A stretch of DNA of 64,000 bases from Haloferax litoreum (GTDB lineage Archaea > Halobacteriota > Halobacteria > Halobacteriales > Haloferacaceae). Position numbers and translations under genes: made by a program. How positions within the stretch are numbered: position 1 is the stretch's first letter; each line of letters begins with the position of its first letter. A model generated the notes under the pieces. The model saw only the letters and a program-made list of their open reading frames with translations. It was not told the DNA's origin and ran no database searches. This document shows, piece by piece, positions 8,423 through 16,384 of this stretch. The stretch spans positions 1,240,001-1,304,000 of the forward strand of contig NZ_WKJO01000001.1 in the NCBI RefSeq assembly GCF_009674605.1, in the 5' to 3' direction.

Positions 8423-9037
8423 TCAGTTCGCATCGAACTGCGCCAGCACGAACGGGTACTGACTCCCGAGTTCGTCGTCGACGACGAACTCGTCGAGGAC
8501 GTCGAACCCGGTCTGGTCGAGTATCTCGTACGTCTGTTCGATGTCTGGGAAACTCCACCGCATCTCGACGCCGCTGTCCAGCCAATCGGGGTTCGACCCT
8601 TCCCACGCCTCACCGCCGACGGTACAGAGGAGGTTGCCACCGGGTCGAAGCACCCGAGAGAACTCCGCAATCACCTGTTCGTGTTCTGCAACCGGCACGT
8701 GGATGAGCGAATAGAAGGCACAGAGCGCGTCGAACGACGACGACTCGATGGGGAGGGCGGTCATGTCGCCCTGAAGGAACCTCGCGTTCGCGACGTTCGC
8801 TCGGGCGAGTTCCAACTGCGCACGTGAGAAATCCACTCCGACCACGTCGAAGTCTTCGGCGAGCGCACTCGTCACTGGGGTCCCTTGTCCACACCCGACG
8901 TCGAGGATGCTGTCTCCCCAGTCGAGACGTGTCGTGAGTTCGTCGAGTACCGGCGGCGCGTCCTCGTTTCGCTGCTGGTCGTACACGTCGGCGAGATTGT
9001 CGTACCCGTCACGGACTGCGCGTCGCTGGTCTGTCAC
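8423..9037 (-). CDS. Class I SAM-dependent methyltransferase
   Basis: 204 residues with the Rossmann-like methyltransferase motif I ILDVGCGQGTP (about 44-54), the acidic ribose contact VVGVDFS, the GDMTALP motif (adenine pocket) and the post-I strand FDALCAFYSLIHV, then VLRPGGNLLC. This is the small UbiE/Methyltransf_11-type fold acting on a small molecule. The substrate is unknown. It lies 185 bases upstream of the DNA methylase gene on the same strand, with its own start at 9037; nothing shows that the two cooperate. Confidence 0.88.
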   Translation of the reverse strand: MTDQRRAVRDGYDNLADVYDQQRNEDAPPVLDELTTRLDWGDSILDVGCGQGTPVTSALAEDFDVVGVDFSRAQLELARANVANARFLQGDMTALPIESSSFDALCAFYSLIHVPVAEHEQVIAEFSRVLRPGGNLLCTVGGEAWEGSNPDWLDSGVEMRWSFPDIEQTYEILDQTGFDVLDEFVVDDELGSQYPFVLAQFDAN

Positions 9038-9146
9038 CGATGAAACATCTCGTTACGTTCACCCCCGACAGCGGGTGATAAATGTCTTCTGCCGCGTGGT
9101 CGACGCGTCGCTCTCGGGGAGATACCGCGTGAAAAGGGGTGGCCGT

Positions 9147-9758
9147 CTACCGCAGGTCTCGGACGAACCGTTCGGGCACGTGGTCGACGAGGTGGTCGGG
9201 AATCGCCGCGACGGCGCGTTCTGCGATTGCGACCATCGGTTTCCGCAGGAGGACGTAGACGCCCGAGACGGTGACTGCGGCGATGACGAGCGTCTCGGTG
9301 AGGCCGTCGAAGACGACGACTGGCGGGACGGCGAAGGCGAGCGTCAGCGCGAGGTCCTCGGGGGACCCGTCGTACCGGACGTAGCGTTTCGGGGCGAGCC
9401 ATCGGCCGTTCCAGTGGTCGTAGACGGCGCGTTCAGAGGTTCCGAGCCACGGCTTGAGTTCCAGACCGCCGCCGAGAACGTCGGACGCGGAGTGCAGTGC
9501 GGCCGCTGCGAGGAACAGTGCGACGGCGAGCGTCGTCGTCGTCGGGTTCCATGCGGCGATTGCGAGCGCAGGCACCGCGAGTGCGCTGAAGTACACTGGG
9601 AAGTGGAGCGTCTTGCGGTGGCCTGCGTACAGGTCGAAGTCGGGGAACAGGCCGCCGAGTGCGGCCGCAAGGACGGGGAGCATCCCGGCCTCGGGGACCA
9701 ACGCCCACACGGCGGTGCCGAGGACGACACCCGCGAGGGCGTGAGTGGTGGCCATCAT
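9147..9758 (-). CDS. YdjM/DUF457-type integral membrane metal-dependent hydrolase
   Basis: 203 residues. It starts MMATTHALAG and has the family pattern of membrane-embedded histidines and aspartates: TTHALAG, a GGLFPDFDLYAGHRKTLHFP block, and LHSASDVLGGGLELKPW. Four to five hydrophobic segments are present. Members of this family (like YfhO/YdjM, also called LexA-induced hydrolase) are predicted inner-membrane hydrolases; the true substrate is not known. A TATA-like run of Ts (9782-9790, minus strand) lies about 30 bases upstream. Divergent from the DUF2238-like gene at 9858. Confidence 0.8.
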   Translation of the reverse strand: MMATTHALAGVVLGTAVWALVPEAGMLPVLAAALGGLFPDFDLYAGHRKTLHFPVYFSALAVPALAIAAWNPTTTTLAVALFLAAAALHSASDVLGGGLELKPWLGTSERAVYDHWNGRWLAPKRYVRYDGSPEDLALTLAFAVPPVVVFDGLTETLVIAAVTVSGVYVLLRKPMVAIAERAVAAIPDHLVDHVPERFVRDLR

Positions 9759-9857
9759 CGAAGTGTCGTATGTAATCTGAAGGAAAAACGGTGTCGGTAG
9801 TCGTGCTAGCTAGTGACACAGTGTAATTTTCCGGACAGACGCCCTCTCTCTTGGTAC

Positions 9858-10475
9858 ATGCGCTCGTGGCACGTCGAACGAATCGCCAGCCGATTCATCC
9901 AACTCGTCATCGGTCTCATCTTCGTCGCCGGCGTGTACACGCGGAACCTGAGCGTCGTCGTCAACGCACTCCTCGCCCTCGCGGCCACGTTTCTCCCGGC
10001 GGTACTCCGACGTGACTGGCAGATTCGGCTCCACCCGTTCTTGGGGATGTGGCTGACGACGGCCGTCTTGTTACACGCAATCGGGATGCTCGGACCGTAC
10101 CACTACATCGACTGGTGGGACCACGTCACCCACACGCTCTCGGCGAGCGTCGTCGCCGCCGTCGGGTACACCGCGGCGCGGGCCATCGAAGCGCACACTG
10201 ACGCCGTTCACTTCCCTCGACAGTTCATGTTCGTCTACATCCTGCTTTTCACCCTCGCTGTCGGCGTCTTCTGGGAAGTCCTCGAGTTCGGTGCCCGTCT
10301 CGCGGCCGAAGCAGCCGGTACCGAGGCCATCCTCGTTCAGTACGGCCTCGACGACACGCTCGTCGACCTCATCTTCGATTCGGTGGGTGCCGTCCTCGTG
10401 GCACTCTTCGGGACGGCCACGCTCTCTGACACTATCGAGTCGCTCACGGAGCGACTCGAACAGACCCGACCCTGA
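9858..10475 (+). CDS. YjdF/DUF2238-like integral membrane protein
   Basis: 205 residues from the ATG at 9858 (MRSWHVERIASR...), with a TATA-like GTAATTTT at 9823-9830. Five or so membrane helices: LVIGLIFVAGVYTR, VVNALLALAATFLP, LGMWLTTAVLLHAIGML, the HTLSASVVAAVGYTAARAIE stretch, and FMFVYILLFTLAVGVFWEVLEFG. The conserved motifs DWWDHVTHTLSA and FWEVLEF, together with DTLVDLIFDSVGA, are typical of the YjdF family (DUF2238), whose function is unknown. The predicted protein is confined to the membrane. The next gene, a TrkA protein, begins 41 bases later but has its own TATA box. Confidence 0.8.
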   Translation: MRSWHVERIASRFIQLVIGLIFVAGVYTRNLSVVVNALLALAATFLPAVLRRDWQIRLHPFLGMWLTTAVLLHAIGMLGPYHYIDWWDHVTHTLSASVVAAVGYTAARAIEAHTDAVHFPRQFMFVYILLFTLAVGVFWEVLEFGARLAAEAAGTEAILVQYGLDDTLVDLIFDSVGAVLVALFGTATLSDTIESLTERLEQTRP

Positions 10476-10483
10476 CGGGGGCT

Positions 10484-10491
10484 ATCTTTTA
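10484..10491 (+). promoter_or_regulatory. TATA-like box of the trkA-family gene
   Basis: ATCTTTTA about 28-30 bases before the ATG at 10517, in GC-rich surroundings. Confidence 0.45.
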
Positions 10492-10516
10492 GCCGACTGG
10501 TGTGTATGGTACTACC

Positions 10517-11170
10517 ATGAAAGTCGTTATCGTGGGATACGGTCGCGTAGGTTCTCGAACTGCGCGCGTGCTTCGAGAAGAGGGCCACAACGTGACTGTC
10601 GTCGACAACGACGAGAAGAAAGTCGACAGGGCTCTCGACGAGGGGTTTCAGGCGATATTCGGTGACGGCGGGACCGAGAGCGTCCTGAAGTCGGCGGGCA
10701 TCGAGTCCGCGAACGCCGTCGGCGGACTGACTGGCGACCCGAACATCAACTTCGCGGCGTGTATGCTCGGAAAGGAGTTCGGCTGTCGTTCCGTCATGCG
10801 AATCAGCGAGGACTACCGACAGGAGATATACGAGCGATACGCCGACGACGTTGACGAAATCGTCTACCCAGAACGTCTCGGTGCTGCGGGCGCGAAGACG
10901 GCACTACTCGGCGGCGACTTCAACGCAATCGGCGACCTGACCGACCAACTCCGTCTCACGACGGTGTACGTCCCCGAAGGCGCACCGGTCATCGGCGAAC
11001 ACGTCGCCAGTATCGACTTGGGTGCCGATGGGCGTGTCTACGCCCACGGCCGAGCACGCGAACCGATGACGATTCCGCTCCCCGGAACGGTCGTCGAAGC
11101 GGGTGACCAACTCGCACTCCTCACCGAACGCGACGCACTCGAACGGGTTCGCACGCAACTGCTCGGCTAG
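10517..11170 (+). CDS. TrkA-family K+ channel/transporter regulatory protein (RCK N and C domains)
   Basis: 217 residues from the ATG at 10517 (MKVVIVGYGRVG...). The N-terminal Rossmann domain has GYGRVGSRTARVL and VVDND (NAD binding, acidic ribose contact). A TrkA-C domain follows from about residue 130 (LRLTTVYVPEGAPVIGEHV ... GTVVEAGDQLALLTERDAL). Such cytoplasmic subunits gate K+ uptake systems in response to nucleotides, important for a salt-in halophile. No channel gene is adjacent. A similar RCK pair is fused to the antiporter at 35199-37106. The ATG at 10517 fits the TATA box spacing; an earlier in-frame start at 10502 is too close to it. Confidence 0.88.
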   Translation: MKVVIVGYGRVGSRTARVLREEGHNVTVVDNDEKKVDRALDEGFQAIFGDGGTESVLKSAGIESANAVGGLTGDPNINFAACMLGKEFGCRSVMRISEDYRQEIYERYADDVDEIVYPERLGAAGAKTALLGGDFNAIGDLTDQLRLTTVYVPEGAPVIGEHVASIDLGADGRVYAHGRAREPMTIPLPGTVVEAGDQLALLTERDALERVRTQLLG

Positions 11171-11220
11171 GCGTCTCACGACGCCAGTTCTGTGTCGTCT
11201 CTCTGCGACGTGAGACGCCA
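11171..11220. other. Hairpin directly after the trkA-family gene
   Basis: GCGTCTCACG immediately behind the stop codon pairs with CGTGAGACGC (11210-11219) around a 29-base loop. It could mark the 3' end of the mRNA, but lacks the T-run expected of an archaeal terminator. Confidence 0.4.
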
Positions 11221-11246
11221 CTCTAGTTGTTCGAAAGTAAAGGATG

Positions 11247-11315
11247 GCGCCCTGGTGGTGACGCCACACGCCGTGCCGGGGGAGGCCAGAACGGCTATGG
11301 TGGTGTGCCGGGCGC
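11247..11315 (+). ncRNA. Candidate structured RNA between convergent genes
   Basis: Nested helices can be drawn: GCGCCC (11247-11252) with GGGCGC (11310-11315), CACAC (11265-11269) with GTGTG (11303-11307), and GCCGT (11270-11274) with ACGGC (11291-11295). The sequence is G-rich and shows no coding frame. The 297-base gap 11171-11467 lies between the convergent trkA-family and tupC genes, so it is not an ordinary promoter region. An AT-rich patch TTCGAAAGTAAA at 11230-11241 lies just upstream, too close to be a standard TATA box for this helix. It could equally be a 3'-end structure of either mRNA. Confidence 0.3.
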
Positions 11316-11467
11316 GCGGGTGGGAGGATGGGAACTGAGGCCGAGAGTGCGCGCCCAGACGGTGGATATGTATCACGGACCATAAACCTGCGTCAGACGG
11401 CAGTCACACACGGGTTCTAGACCACTCCTCTGCAGTCTCTCGAAGTCAGCCTCGCCAACCGATTGAC

Positions 11468-12295
11468 TCAGTAGACGAGTTTCCCCTCGATGAATCGGCG
11501 GACCCTGTCGTCGGCCGGGTTCTCGAACACCCGGTCGGTCGGCCCCGACTCGATACACGTCCCGTCGAGGAGGACCGCCGTCCGGTCTGAGACGCGTTGC
11601 GCTTGCTGCATGTCGTGGGTTGCCAACGCGACGGCGATGCCGTGACGTCGCGCCTCTCGCATCGCCGATTCGATTGCGGCGGTATTTCGTGGGTCGAGGT
11701 TCGACGTCGGTTCGTCCAAGAGCAACACGTCGGGGTCAGGTGCAAGCGCCCGCGCGATGGCGACGCGTTGGGCCTCCCCGGCGGACAACGACCGCGCGTC
11801 ACGGTGCATCTTGTCGGCCATGCCGACCGTTTCGAGGGCACGTTCGACCGGCGGTGCTGGGTCACTTCTGCCGACGACGTTCTCGATGGCGCTTCGAAGT
11901 CGCGCCCCCCACGACTGTCGGACGCGAAGTCCGTACGCCACGTTGTCGGACACCGCCGCGGAGAACAGACTCCGTGTCTGGAACCCCATCCCGATGCGCC
12001 GCCTGAGGGCGAGTCGCTGGTCGTCGGACAGCGACCACACGTCTTCACCATCGACTTCGACCGTGCCTTTGTCCGGCGGTTCGAACATCGCGAGCAGTCG
12101 TAAGAGCGTCGTCTTCCCCGTCCCCGATGGACCGACGATAGCCAGTATCTCGCCGGGTTCGACGGCGAGCGAGATGTCTTCGAGAATCACGCCATCGCCG
12201 AATCCGTGACTCAGGTTGCGCGCGGCGAGACGGGTCAACTGCCGCGATGCGCTGCCCGGTGACTGCGTGCCTGTGGTTTGGTGTGTCTCACTCAT
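11468..12295 (-). CDS. tupC: Tungstate ABC transporter, ATP-binding protein
   Basis: 275 residues with the full ABC set: Walker A GPSGTGKT (about 53-60), Q-loop GFQTRSLF, signature SLSAGEAQR, Walker B VLLLDEP, and H-loop ATHDM. It energises import across the membrane together with the permease encoded immediately upstream, whose stop overlaps this start by 4 bases (ATGA). Assignment to tungstate rather than molybdate or sulfate rests on the binding protein encoded by the third gene. The N-terminal 25 residues are a Ser/Thr/Gln-rich extension. A matching substrate user, an aldehyde:ferredoxin oxidoreductase, lies at 33-35 kb. Confidence 0.85.
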   Translation of the reverse strand: MSETHQTTGTQSPGSASRQLTRLAARNLSHGFGDGVILEDISLAVEPGEILAIVGPSGTGKTTLLRLLAMFEPPDKGTVEVDGEDVWSLSDDQRLALRRRIGMGFQTRSLFSAAVSDNVAYGLRVRQSWGARLRSAIENVVGRSDPAPPVERALETVGMADKMHRDARSLSAGEAQRVAIARALAPDPDVLLLDEPTSNLDPRNTAAIESAMREARRHGIAVALATHDMQQAQRVSDRTAVLLDGTCIESGPTDRVFENPADDRVRRFIEGKLVY

Positions 12296-12984
12296 CGGTT
12301 CCCACCTGCCGGATTCCGGTCGCGGAAGCGTGCCCCGAGGGCGTTCACCGTAAGAACCAGTGCGAGGAGGATGGCACCGAGTGCGATACCCGTCTCGATG
12401 TTCCCCTTCCGCGCTTCGACGGTAATCGCCGTCGTGAGTGTCCGCGTGAACGAGGTGCTGTCCGAGAAGACGATGTTGCCACCGACGATGAGGACGGACC
12501 CCACTTCACTGATGGCGCGCCCGTAGGCGGCCAAGAGGGCGGTCACGATTCCGTAGCGAGCCTCTCGGACGACGAGAAGTGCAACGTCAACGGAGGTGCC
12601 GCCAGTCGCGAACGCGGCGTCTCTGAGGTCCTGTGGGACCGACTGAACCGCAGAGAGCGAGACGCTCACGAGGACGGGGAGGGCGAGAATCGTCTGCGAG
12701 ATAATCATCGCTTCGGGCGTAAACAGGAGTTCGAACTCCCCGAGTGGGCCGGAGCGAGAGAGCGTCAGGAGGACCACGAGGCCGACGACCACGCTGGGAA
12801 AGCCCATCCCCGTCGAGATGATGGACGTGACGACGGACTTCCCGCGGAAGTCGCGGAACCCGACTGTGAGTGCGACTGGTAAGCCAATCGCGGCGCTGAG
12901 GAGGACTGCCACCGTACTCACGTAGAGTGAGACGACGGTGATGCTGACGAGGTAGGTCAGGTTCAGGTCGCCGAGGCCGAACAC
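12292..12984 (-). CDS. tupB: Tungstate ABC transporter, permease protein
   Basis: 230 residues starting with GTG at 12984. Five to six membrane helices and the ABC-permease contact loop (EAA-like: [56 protein letters not shown], with the conserved G after the A-A region) are visible. The [15 protein letters not shown] segment is characteristic of the tungstate TupB/molybdate-type permeases. The gene starts 24 bases after the binding-protein stop and overlaps tupC by 4 bases, giving an operon tupA-tupB-tupC. Confidence 0.85.
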   Translation of the reverse strand: MFGLGDLNLTYLVSITVVSLYVSTVAVLLSAAIGLPVALTVGFRDFRGKSVVTSIISTGMGFPSVVVGLVVLLTLSRSGPLGEFELLFTPEAMIISQTILALPVLVSVSLSAVQSVPQDLRDAAFATGGTSVDVALLVVREARYGIVTALLAAYGRAISEVGSVLIVGGNIVFSDSTSFTRTLTTAITVEARKGNIETGIALGAILLALVLTVNALGARFRDRNPAGGNR

Positions 12985-13008
12985 AGGCGGAGGTGGGGTC
13001 GGACCGGA

Positions 13009-14037
13009 CTAAAAGTCCTCGGGGACGTTCTCGGCGACCCAGTGCTCGAACTGCGCGTCCGAGACTGACGCCGACCCGTTCCCGCTCCCACCCGAGTAAT
13101 CCTCGGGCACGTACTGGCCGAACTGTGGGTCTTCGGACAGTGCGTTCGGGAAGAACAGCTGTGACCCGTTGGCGGTGTAGTTGCTGATAATCTCTTGGCC
13201 CTCGGGACTGGTCAGGAACCCGGCGTAGGCCATGGCGAGGGGATAGTTCACGTCGGGGTACTTCGCCGGGTTGACCGGGATGACGCCGTAGGGGTTCTTC
13301 AGGATGGTCGGCCCGCCCTTGAGGGGCCCTTGGACGTGGATTTCGAGGTCGATGTTGTCCTGCGTGGCGAGGTACGTCCCGCGGTCCGAGAGCGTGTACG
13401 CACCCGACTGGTCGGCCTGCACGAGCGTGTCTCCCATCCCTTTGCCGATTGCGCGGTACCACTCACCCGACGGTTCGACACCCGCGGCGTCCCAGATGAG
13501 CAGTTCCTTCTTGTTCGTCCCGGAGTCGTCACCACGAGAGACAAACGTGGACTGCGTCTCAGAAATCGTCGCGAAGGCGTCGGCGGCGCTGGACATGCCT
13601 TGAACACCCGCCGGGTCGTCGGCGGGGCCGACGATGACGAAGTCGTTGAACATCACGTCGCGGCGGTTGACGCCGTAGCCCTCTTCGAGGAATTCGTCCT
13701 CCGCGCCGCGGGCGTGGACGAGGATGACGTCGGCGTCGCCGTTTCTCGCCGTCTCGATTGCCGCACCCGTCCCCTGTGGGATGGTCTTGATTCGGGCGTT
13801 GAACTTCTCTTCGAACACCGGGTTGAGGGCGTCGAGGAGACCCGTGTCGTAGGTGCTCGTGGTCGTGGCGAGCGTCAACTCCTGCGTTGTGCCACTCGAC
13901 TCCCCCTCTTGACTTCCGCCGGAGGCAGTCGTCTCGTCGCCTGTTTGCGGCGGATTGGACTCACCCGTACATCCGCTCAGCCCGAGGAGAGCACCGACAC
14001 CTGCCGCGTGCAAGAAACGTCGTCGCTGTATCGCCAT
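13009..14037 (-). CDS. tupA: Tungstate-binding lipoprotein (TupA type) of an ABC transporter
   Basis: 342 residues from the ATG at 14037 ([10 protein letters not shown]...). An RRRFL twin-arginine signal with lipobox LSGC makes it a Tat-exported, lipid-anchored protein. A Ser/Thr/Glu-rich spacer follows, then the mature start [18 protein letters not shown], the ATTTS-D-GLL motif I associate with TupA/tungstate and related oxoanion binders. Other family marks are [31 protein letters not shown] and [14 protein letters not shown]. It captures tungstate outside the cell for the TupBC transporter. Choosing ATG 14037 puts a TATA box (14060-14067) at -23 to -30. Tungstate versus molybdate preference is inferred from motifs, not proven. 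Confidence 0.85.
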   Translation of the reverse strand: MAIQRRRFLHAAGVGALLGLSGCTGESNPPQTGDETTASGGSQEGESSGTTQELTLATTTSTYDTGLLDALNPVFEEKFNARIKTIPQGTGAAIETARNGDADVILVHARGAEDEFLEEGYGVNRRDVMFNDFVIVGPADDPAGVQGMSSAADAFATISETQSTFVSRGDDSGTNKKELLIWDAAGVEPSGEWYRAIGKGMGDTLVQADQSGAYTLSDRGTYLATQDNIDLEIHVQGPLKGGPTILKNPYGVIPVNPAKYPDVNYPLAMAYAGFLTSPEGQEIISNYTANGSQLFFPNALSEDPQFGQYVPEDYSGGSGNGSASVSDAQFEHWVAENVPEDF

Positions 14038-14059
14038 GGTACTGTGCTGTGCCGAAGGG

Positions 14060-14114
14060 AAATTAACTGTTTCCCACTTGAGGTAATTAAAATCAGTTAC
14101 TAACTGTGGGAAAC
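14060..14114. promoter_or_regulatory. tupA promoter with inverted-repeat operator candidate
   Basis: On the minus strand GTTAATTT (complement of 14060-14067) serves as TATA box for a leaderless tupA transcript. Just upstream lies a perfect 9-bp inverted repeat, GTTTCCCAC (14069-14077) and GTGGGAAAC (14106-14114), separated by 28 AT-rich bases. An arm next to the TATA box could bind a tungstate- or molybdate-sensing repressor. Confidence 0.5.
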
Positions 14115-14205
14115 GCACCAAATTGCGTTTGGAATTGGTTTCGCCACCGTCTGTCGCGCAGGCGAGTGCGTCGGATTCTTTTCGAGCGGGTTCGTCGTTC
14201 CACGC

Positions 14206-14304
14206 ATGACATGGGAGTCGCTGTTCAAACGCGCTGCCGAGTACGAGACCACCGACGACGACATCTCAGCGGCGCTTCGCGCTCGTCGAGGCGACGATGA
14301 CTGA
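14206..14304 (+). CDS. 32-residue acidic small protein, possible antitoxin partner of a PIN-like protein
   Basis: ATG at 14206 gives [16 protein letters not shown]...RRGDDD with TGA at 14302-14304. It overlaps the following PIN-like gene by 8 bases (start ATG 14297). Such tight overlap argues for co-translation. The peptide is one helix with charged faces ([20 protein letters not shown]) and resembles short haloarchaeal antitoxins that precede PIN proteins. No family is recognised with certainty. Confidence 0.55.
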   Translation: MTWESLFKRAAEYETTDDDISAALRARRGDDD

Positions 14305-14773
14305 CACAGACCCCGCGCCGACACGTGTCGTCGCCGACGCCGACGTTCTCGCGTCTGACCTCCTCGTCGGCGGTGCATCCCGTGAGGCACTGGACCACCT
14401 CCGCCGCCACTCGTGGACGACGCTCGTCGCCAGCGAACCCCTCCTCGACGACGCAGAGGCCATCGTCACAGACCTCACAAACGAGACGCTGGCGGCAGAC
14501 TGGCGGGCCAAAGTCGAGACGTGGGTCGAACTCGTCGAACATCCCGAGGGCGACCAACCAGCGCTCGCGTCCGCCTATCGCGGTGGAGCCATGCACCTGC
14601 TCACGTTCGACGAGCGGTTGACCTCTGCGAAGGCCGGTGCCGCACTCGGTGGTCGGTTCCCGGTCAGTATCCGCCACCCGCAGGCGTTCGCCACGTTGTT
14701 CTCCGCCGAGAGTCTCTACGCAGAAGTCGCCGACGGCAAGTACCCCGGCCCGGACCGCGACCCGAGAGCGTAA
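14297..14773 (+). CDS. PIN-domain-like protein (DUF7384-type), possible toxin or ribonuclease
   Basis: 158 residues. The N-terminal strand VVADADVLASDLL, an acidic helix pair (LLDDAEAIVTDL, VETWVELVEH), the strand AMHLLTFDERLTSAKAG and the ending VSIRHPQAF follow the order of a PIN nuclease fold, with acidic residues at the expected positions (D-A-D near the start, D-E in the middle). PIN proteins cleave RNA and many are toxins paired with a small antitoxin. The 8-base overlap with the 32-residue ORF upstream supports that reading. My label DUF7384 is from memory. A non-toxin role, such as RNA processing, remains possible. Confidence 0.7.
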   Translation: MTDTDPAPTRVVADADVLASDLLVGGASREALDHLRRHSWTTLVASEPLLDDAEAIVTDLTNETLAADWRAKVETWVELVEHPEGDQPALASAYRGGAMHLLTFDERLTSAKAGAALGGRFPVSIRHPQAFATLFSAESLYAEVADGKYPGPDRDPRA

Positions 14774-14807
14774 TCGCACCGAAACCACGTGGTCGTGGCC
14801 TCGTCGT

Positions 14808-14981
14808 TCAGGAGACGACGAACCGAGTCACGACGAACGTCGCCACTACCGTCACCAGTGCGAACCCGGCGGCCACGCCAACGGTCGCCGACGGTTCGCC
14901 GAAGAACACCACCATCGCCACGGCCATCGAAATCCCGTATCCGCTTGCCACGCCCGTCGCGAGGGCCGTCGCACGGTTCAT
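14808..14981 (-). CDS. Small two-helix membrane protein
   Basis: About 57 residues from ATG 14981 (MNRATALATG...). Two hydrophobic segments, GYGISMAVAMVVFFGEP and VGVAAGFALVTVVATFVVTRFVV, are joined by a short polar turn. No family is recognised. The next gene upstream on this strand (ACT) is 60 bases away. An upstream in-frame start at 15002 is possible but less likely. Convergent with the PIN-like gene. Confidence 0.6.
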   Translation of the reverse strand: MNRATALATGVASGYGISMAVAMVVFFGEPSATVGVAAGFALVTVVATFVVTRFVVS

Positions 14982-15041
14982 GCACTCTGCTACGTGCCCC
15001 ACGAGCGTGGCTATCGACCCTTCGAATGGTGGCCGTTGATG

Positions 15042-15422
15042 CTACGCGACGACGCATCCGAGTGCTTCGAGTTTCTGCGTCGCGGCCGGGACGTCATCTT
15101 CTTTCACGAGGACGTGGTCCGTCGAGTACGCGGAGATGGCGAATATCGAGATGTCCTCCTCGGCGAGTGCGGTTGCGACAGCGGCCAAGAAGCCGACGAG
15201 TTCGAACGGGAGGACCATCTCGAAGGTGAGGCGTTTCCACCCGCCTTCGGATTCGACGATGTTCGCCTCGTCCACGGTTCCCTCTTCGGCGACGACTGTC
15301 GTCTCGGCCCCATCTTGTATCGTCGCAAAGGCGTCCGGGTCGCCGCGTTCGGCCTTGACGACGGTGTACGTCGCCTTGGAGACGGTGACCGTGCCGTCTT
15401 CGAAGAAGTCGGTTGGGTCCAT
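15042..15422 (-). CDS. ACT-domain protein (CASTOR/DUF2000-like ligand-binding fold)
   Basis: 126 residues from the ATG at 15422 (MDPTDFFEDGTV...). Two successive ACT-type units are visible: TVTVSKATYTVVKAERGDPDAF..., then WKRLTFEMVLPFELVGFLAAVATALAEEDISIFAISAYSTDHVLVKEDDVPAATQKLEALG. The ISIFAISAYSTDHVLV strand with a downstream KLEALG helix is typical of small regulatory amino-acid-binding proteins. It probably senses an amino acid in the cytoplasm. An in-frame start at 15530 would add a basic, low-complexity stretch outside the fold and is not used. Confidence 0.8.
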   Translation of the reverse strand: MDPTDFFEDGTVTVSKATYTVVKAERGDPDAFATIQDGAETTVVAEEGTVDEANIVESEGGWKRLTFEMVLPFELVGFLAAVATALAEEDISIFAISAYSTDHVLVKEDDVPAATQKLEALGCVVA

Positions 15423-15511
15423 GTCGGAGACCCCGCGGTCGAGGAGGGTAAACGTGGTGTTCAACCGTGCTCGTCGGCGTCTCTCGTCTCGCTCACGCTC
15501 GACAACCCACC

Positions 15512-15716
15512 GGAAATCAGAGATTTCCATCCTTCACCTCGCTTCGCTCGGTGACCCTCCGAGAATCAAAGATTCACGTTCTTTGTCTCGCTTCGCTCGA
15601 CAAACCACCGTCGGACGCTTCGCGCCCGACGAGGCACGCTTCGCTCACTCCGTTCGCTCAGCGAACTTCTGAAAATCGAAGATTTTCAACGTACGCCTCA
15701 CTAGCGTTCGGCGTAC
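15512..15716. repeat. Array of seven short hairpins
   Basis: Successive near-perfect palindromes fill the region between the ACT gene and rdgB: 15512-15528 (GGAAATC/GATTTCC), 15534-15554 (TCACC/GGTGA), 15563-15575 (GAATC/GATTC), 15582-15604 (TTTGTC/GACAAA), 15609-15631 (CGTCGG/CCGACG), 15671-15687 (GAAAATC/GATTTTC), 15691-15716 (GTACGCC/GGCGTAC). AT-type stems with three-base loops alternate with GC-type stems enclosing CTTCGCTC. The last hairpin overlaps the rdgB stop codon. The rest of the 278-base gap shows nothing else. Confidence 0.75.
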
Positions 15717-16333
15717 CACGTCGCAAACTTCGCCAACGCCCGCCCACGGTGTGAGATACCGTTCTTCTCGGATGCCGTCATCTCGGCGAACGTCTTGCCG
15801 TCGTGTTCGAAGATGGGGTCGTAGCCGAACCCGCCGTCACCGCGCGGCGGGACGATGCGACCGTTGACGACGCCCTCGAACAGTTTCACGGGGAGCGCTT
15901 CGGTCTCTTCTGCGTTCTGTTCGGCACCGTGGGCGGCGGCGACGGTTCGGTCGTCGCGGTCGATGGGGTCGGGACTCGCCTCGAACGGGTCGCCGTCACA
16001 GTACGCGAGGATGCATCGGAACGACGCCCGTCGGGGTTCGTCGAGTTCCGCGGCGGCGAGTCGATAGACCGTCTCGACGCCGAGGGTGTCTTCGACGTAC
16101 GCGGAGTACGGGCCGGGGAACCCCTCGAACCCGTCGATGAAGAGGCCGGCGTCGTCGACCAGCACTGGTTCGCCGGCGTAGCGGTAGGCCTCGCGGGCAC
16201 CGTGCGCGGCGATGGGACCGAGTTCGGAAGCCTGCACCTCGGTGTAGTCGAAGTCGAGTTGCGTGACGTCGTCGTCGAGATAGTCGAGGGCCTCGCGGAC
16301 CTTGCCCTCGTTCGTGGTGACGTACCGGAGCAT
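15701..16333 (-). CDS. rdgB: Non-canonical purine NTP pyrophosphatase (HAM1/RdgB family)
   Basis: 210 residues. The N-terminal substrate loop YVTTNEGKVREA (T/S-N-x-x-K), VDDAGLFIDGFEGFPGPYSAYVEDTLG, the GDGGFGYDPIFE motif and SHRGRALAKFA are all family signatures. The enzyme hydrolyses ITP, dITP and XTP to monophosphates plus pyrophosphate and keeps deaminated purines out of nucleic acids. It carries an insertion (about residues 118-155) rich in Asp/Glu/Ala compared with bacterial RdgB, as is common in haloarchaea. It precedes, on the same strand, no other gene closely; the upstream DUF5808 gene ends 52 bases before its start. Confidence 0.92.
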   Translation of the reverse strand: MLRYVTTNEGKVREALDYLDDDVTQLDFDYTEVQASELGPIAAHGAREAYRYAGEPVLVDDAGLFIDGFEGFPGPYSAYVEDTLGVETVYRLAAAELDEPRRASFRCILAYCDGDPFEASPDPIDRDDRTVAAAHGAEQNAEETEALPVKLFEGVVNGRIVPPRGDGGFGYDPIFEHDGKTFAEMTASEKNGISHRGRALAKFATWYAER

Positions 16334-16384
16334 ACCCGCCCATCTGCAGGCGGGCGTCGAAAAGTCGTCGGTGTGTCGCCGGCG

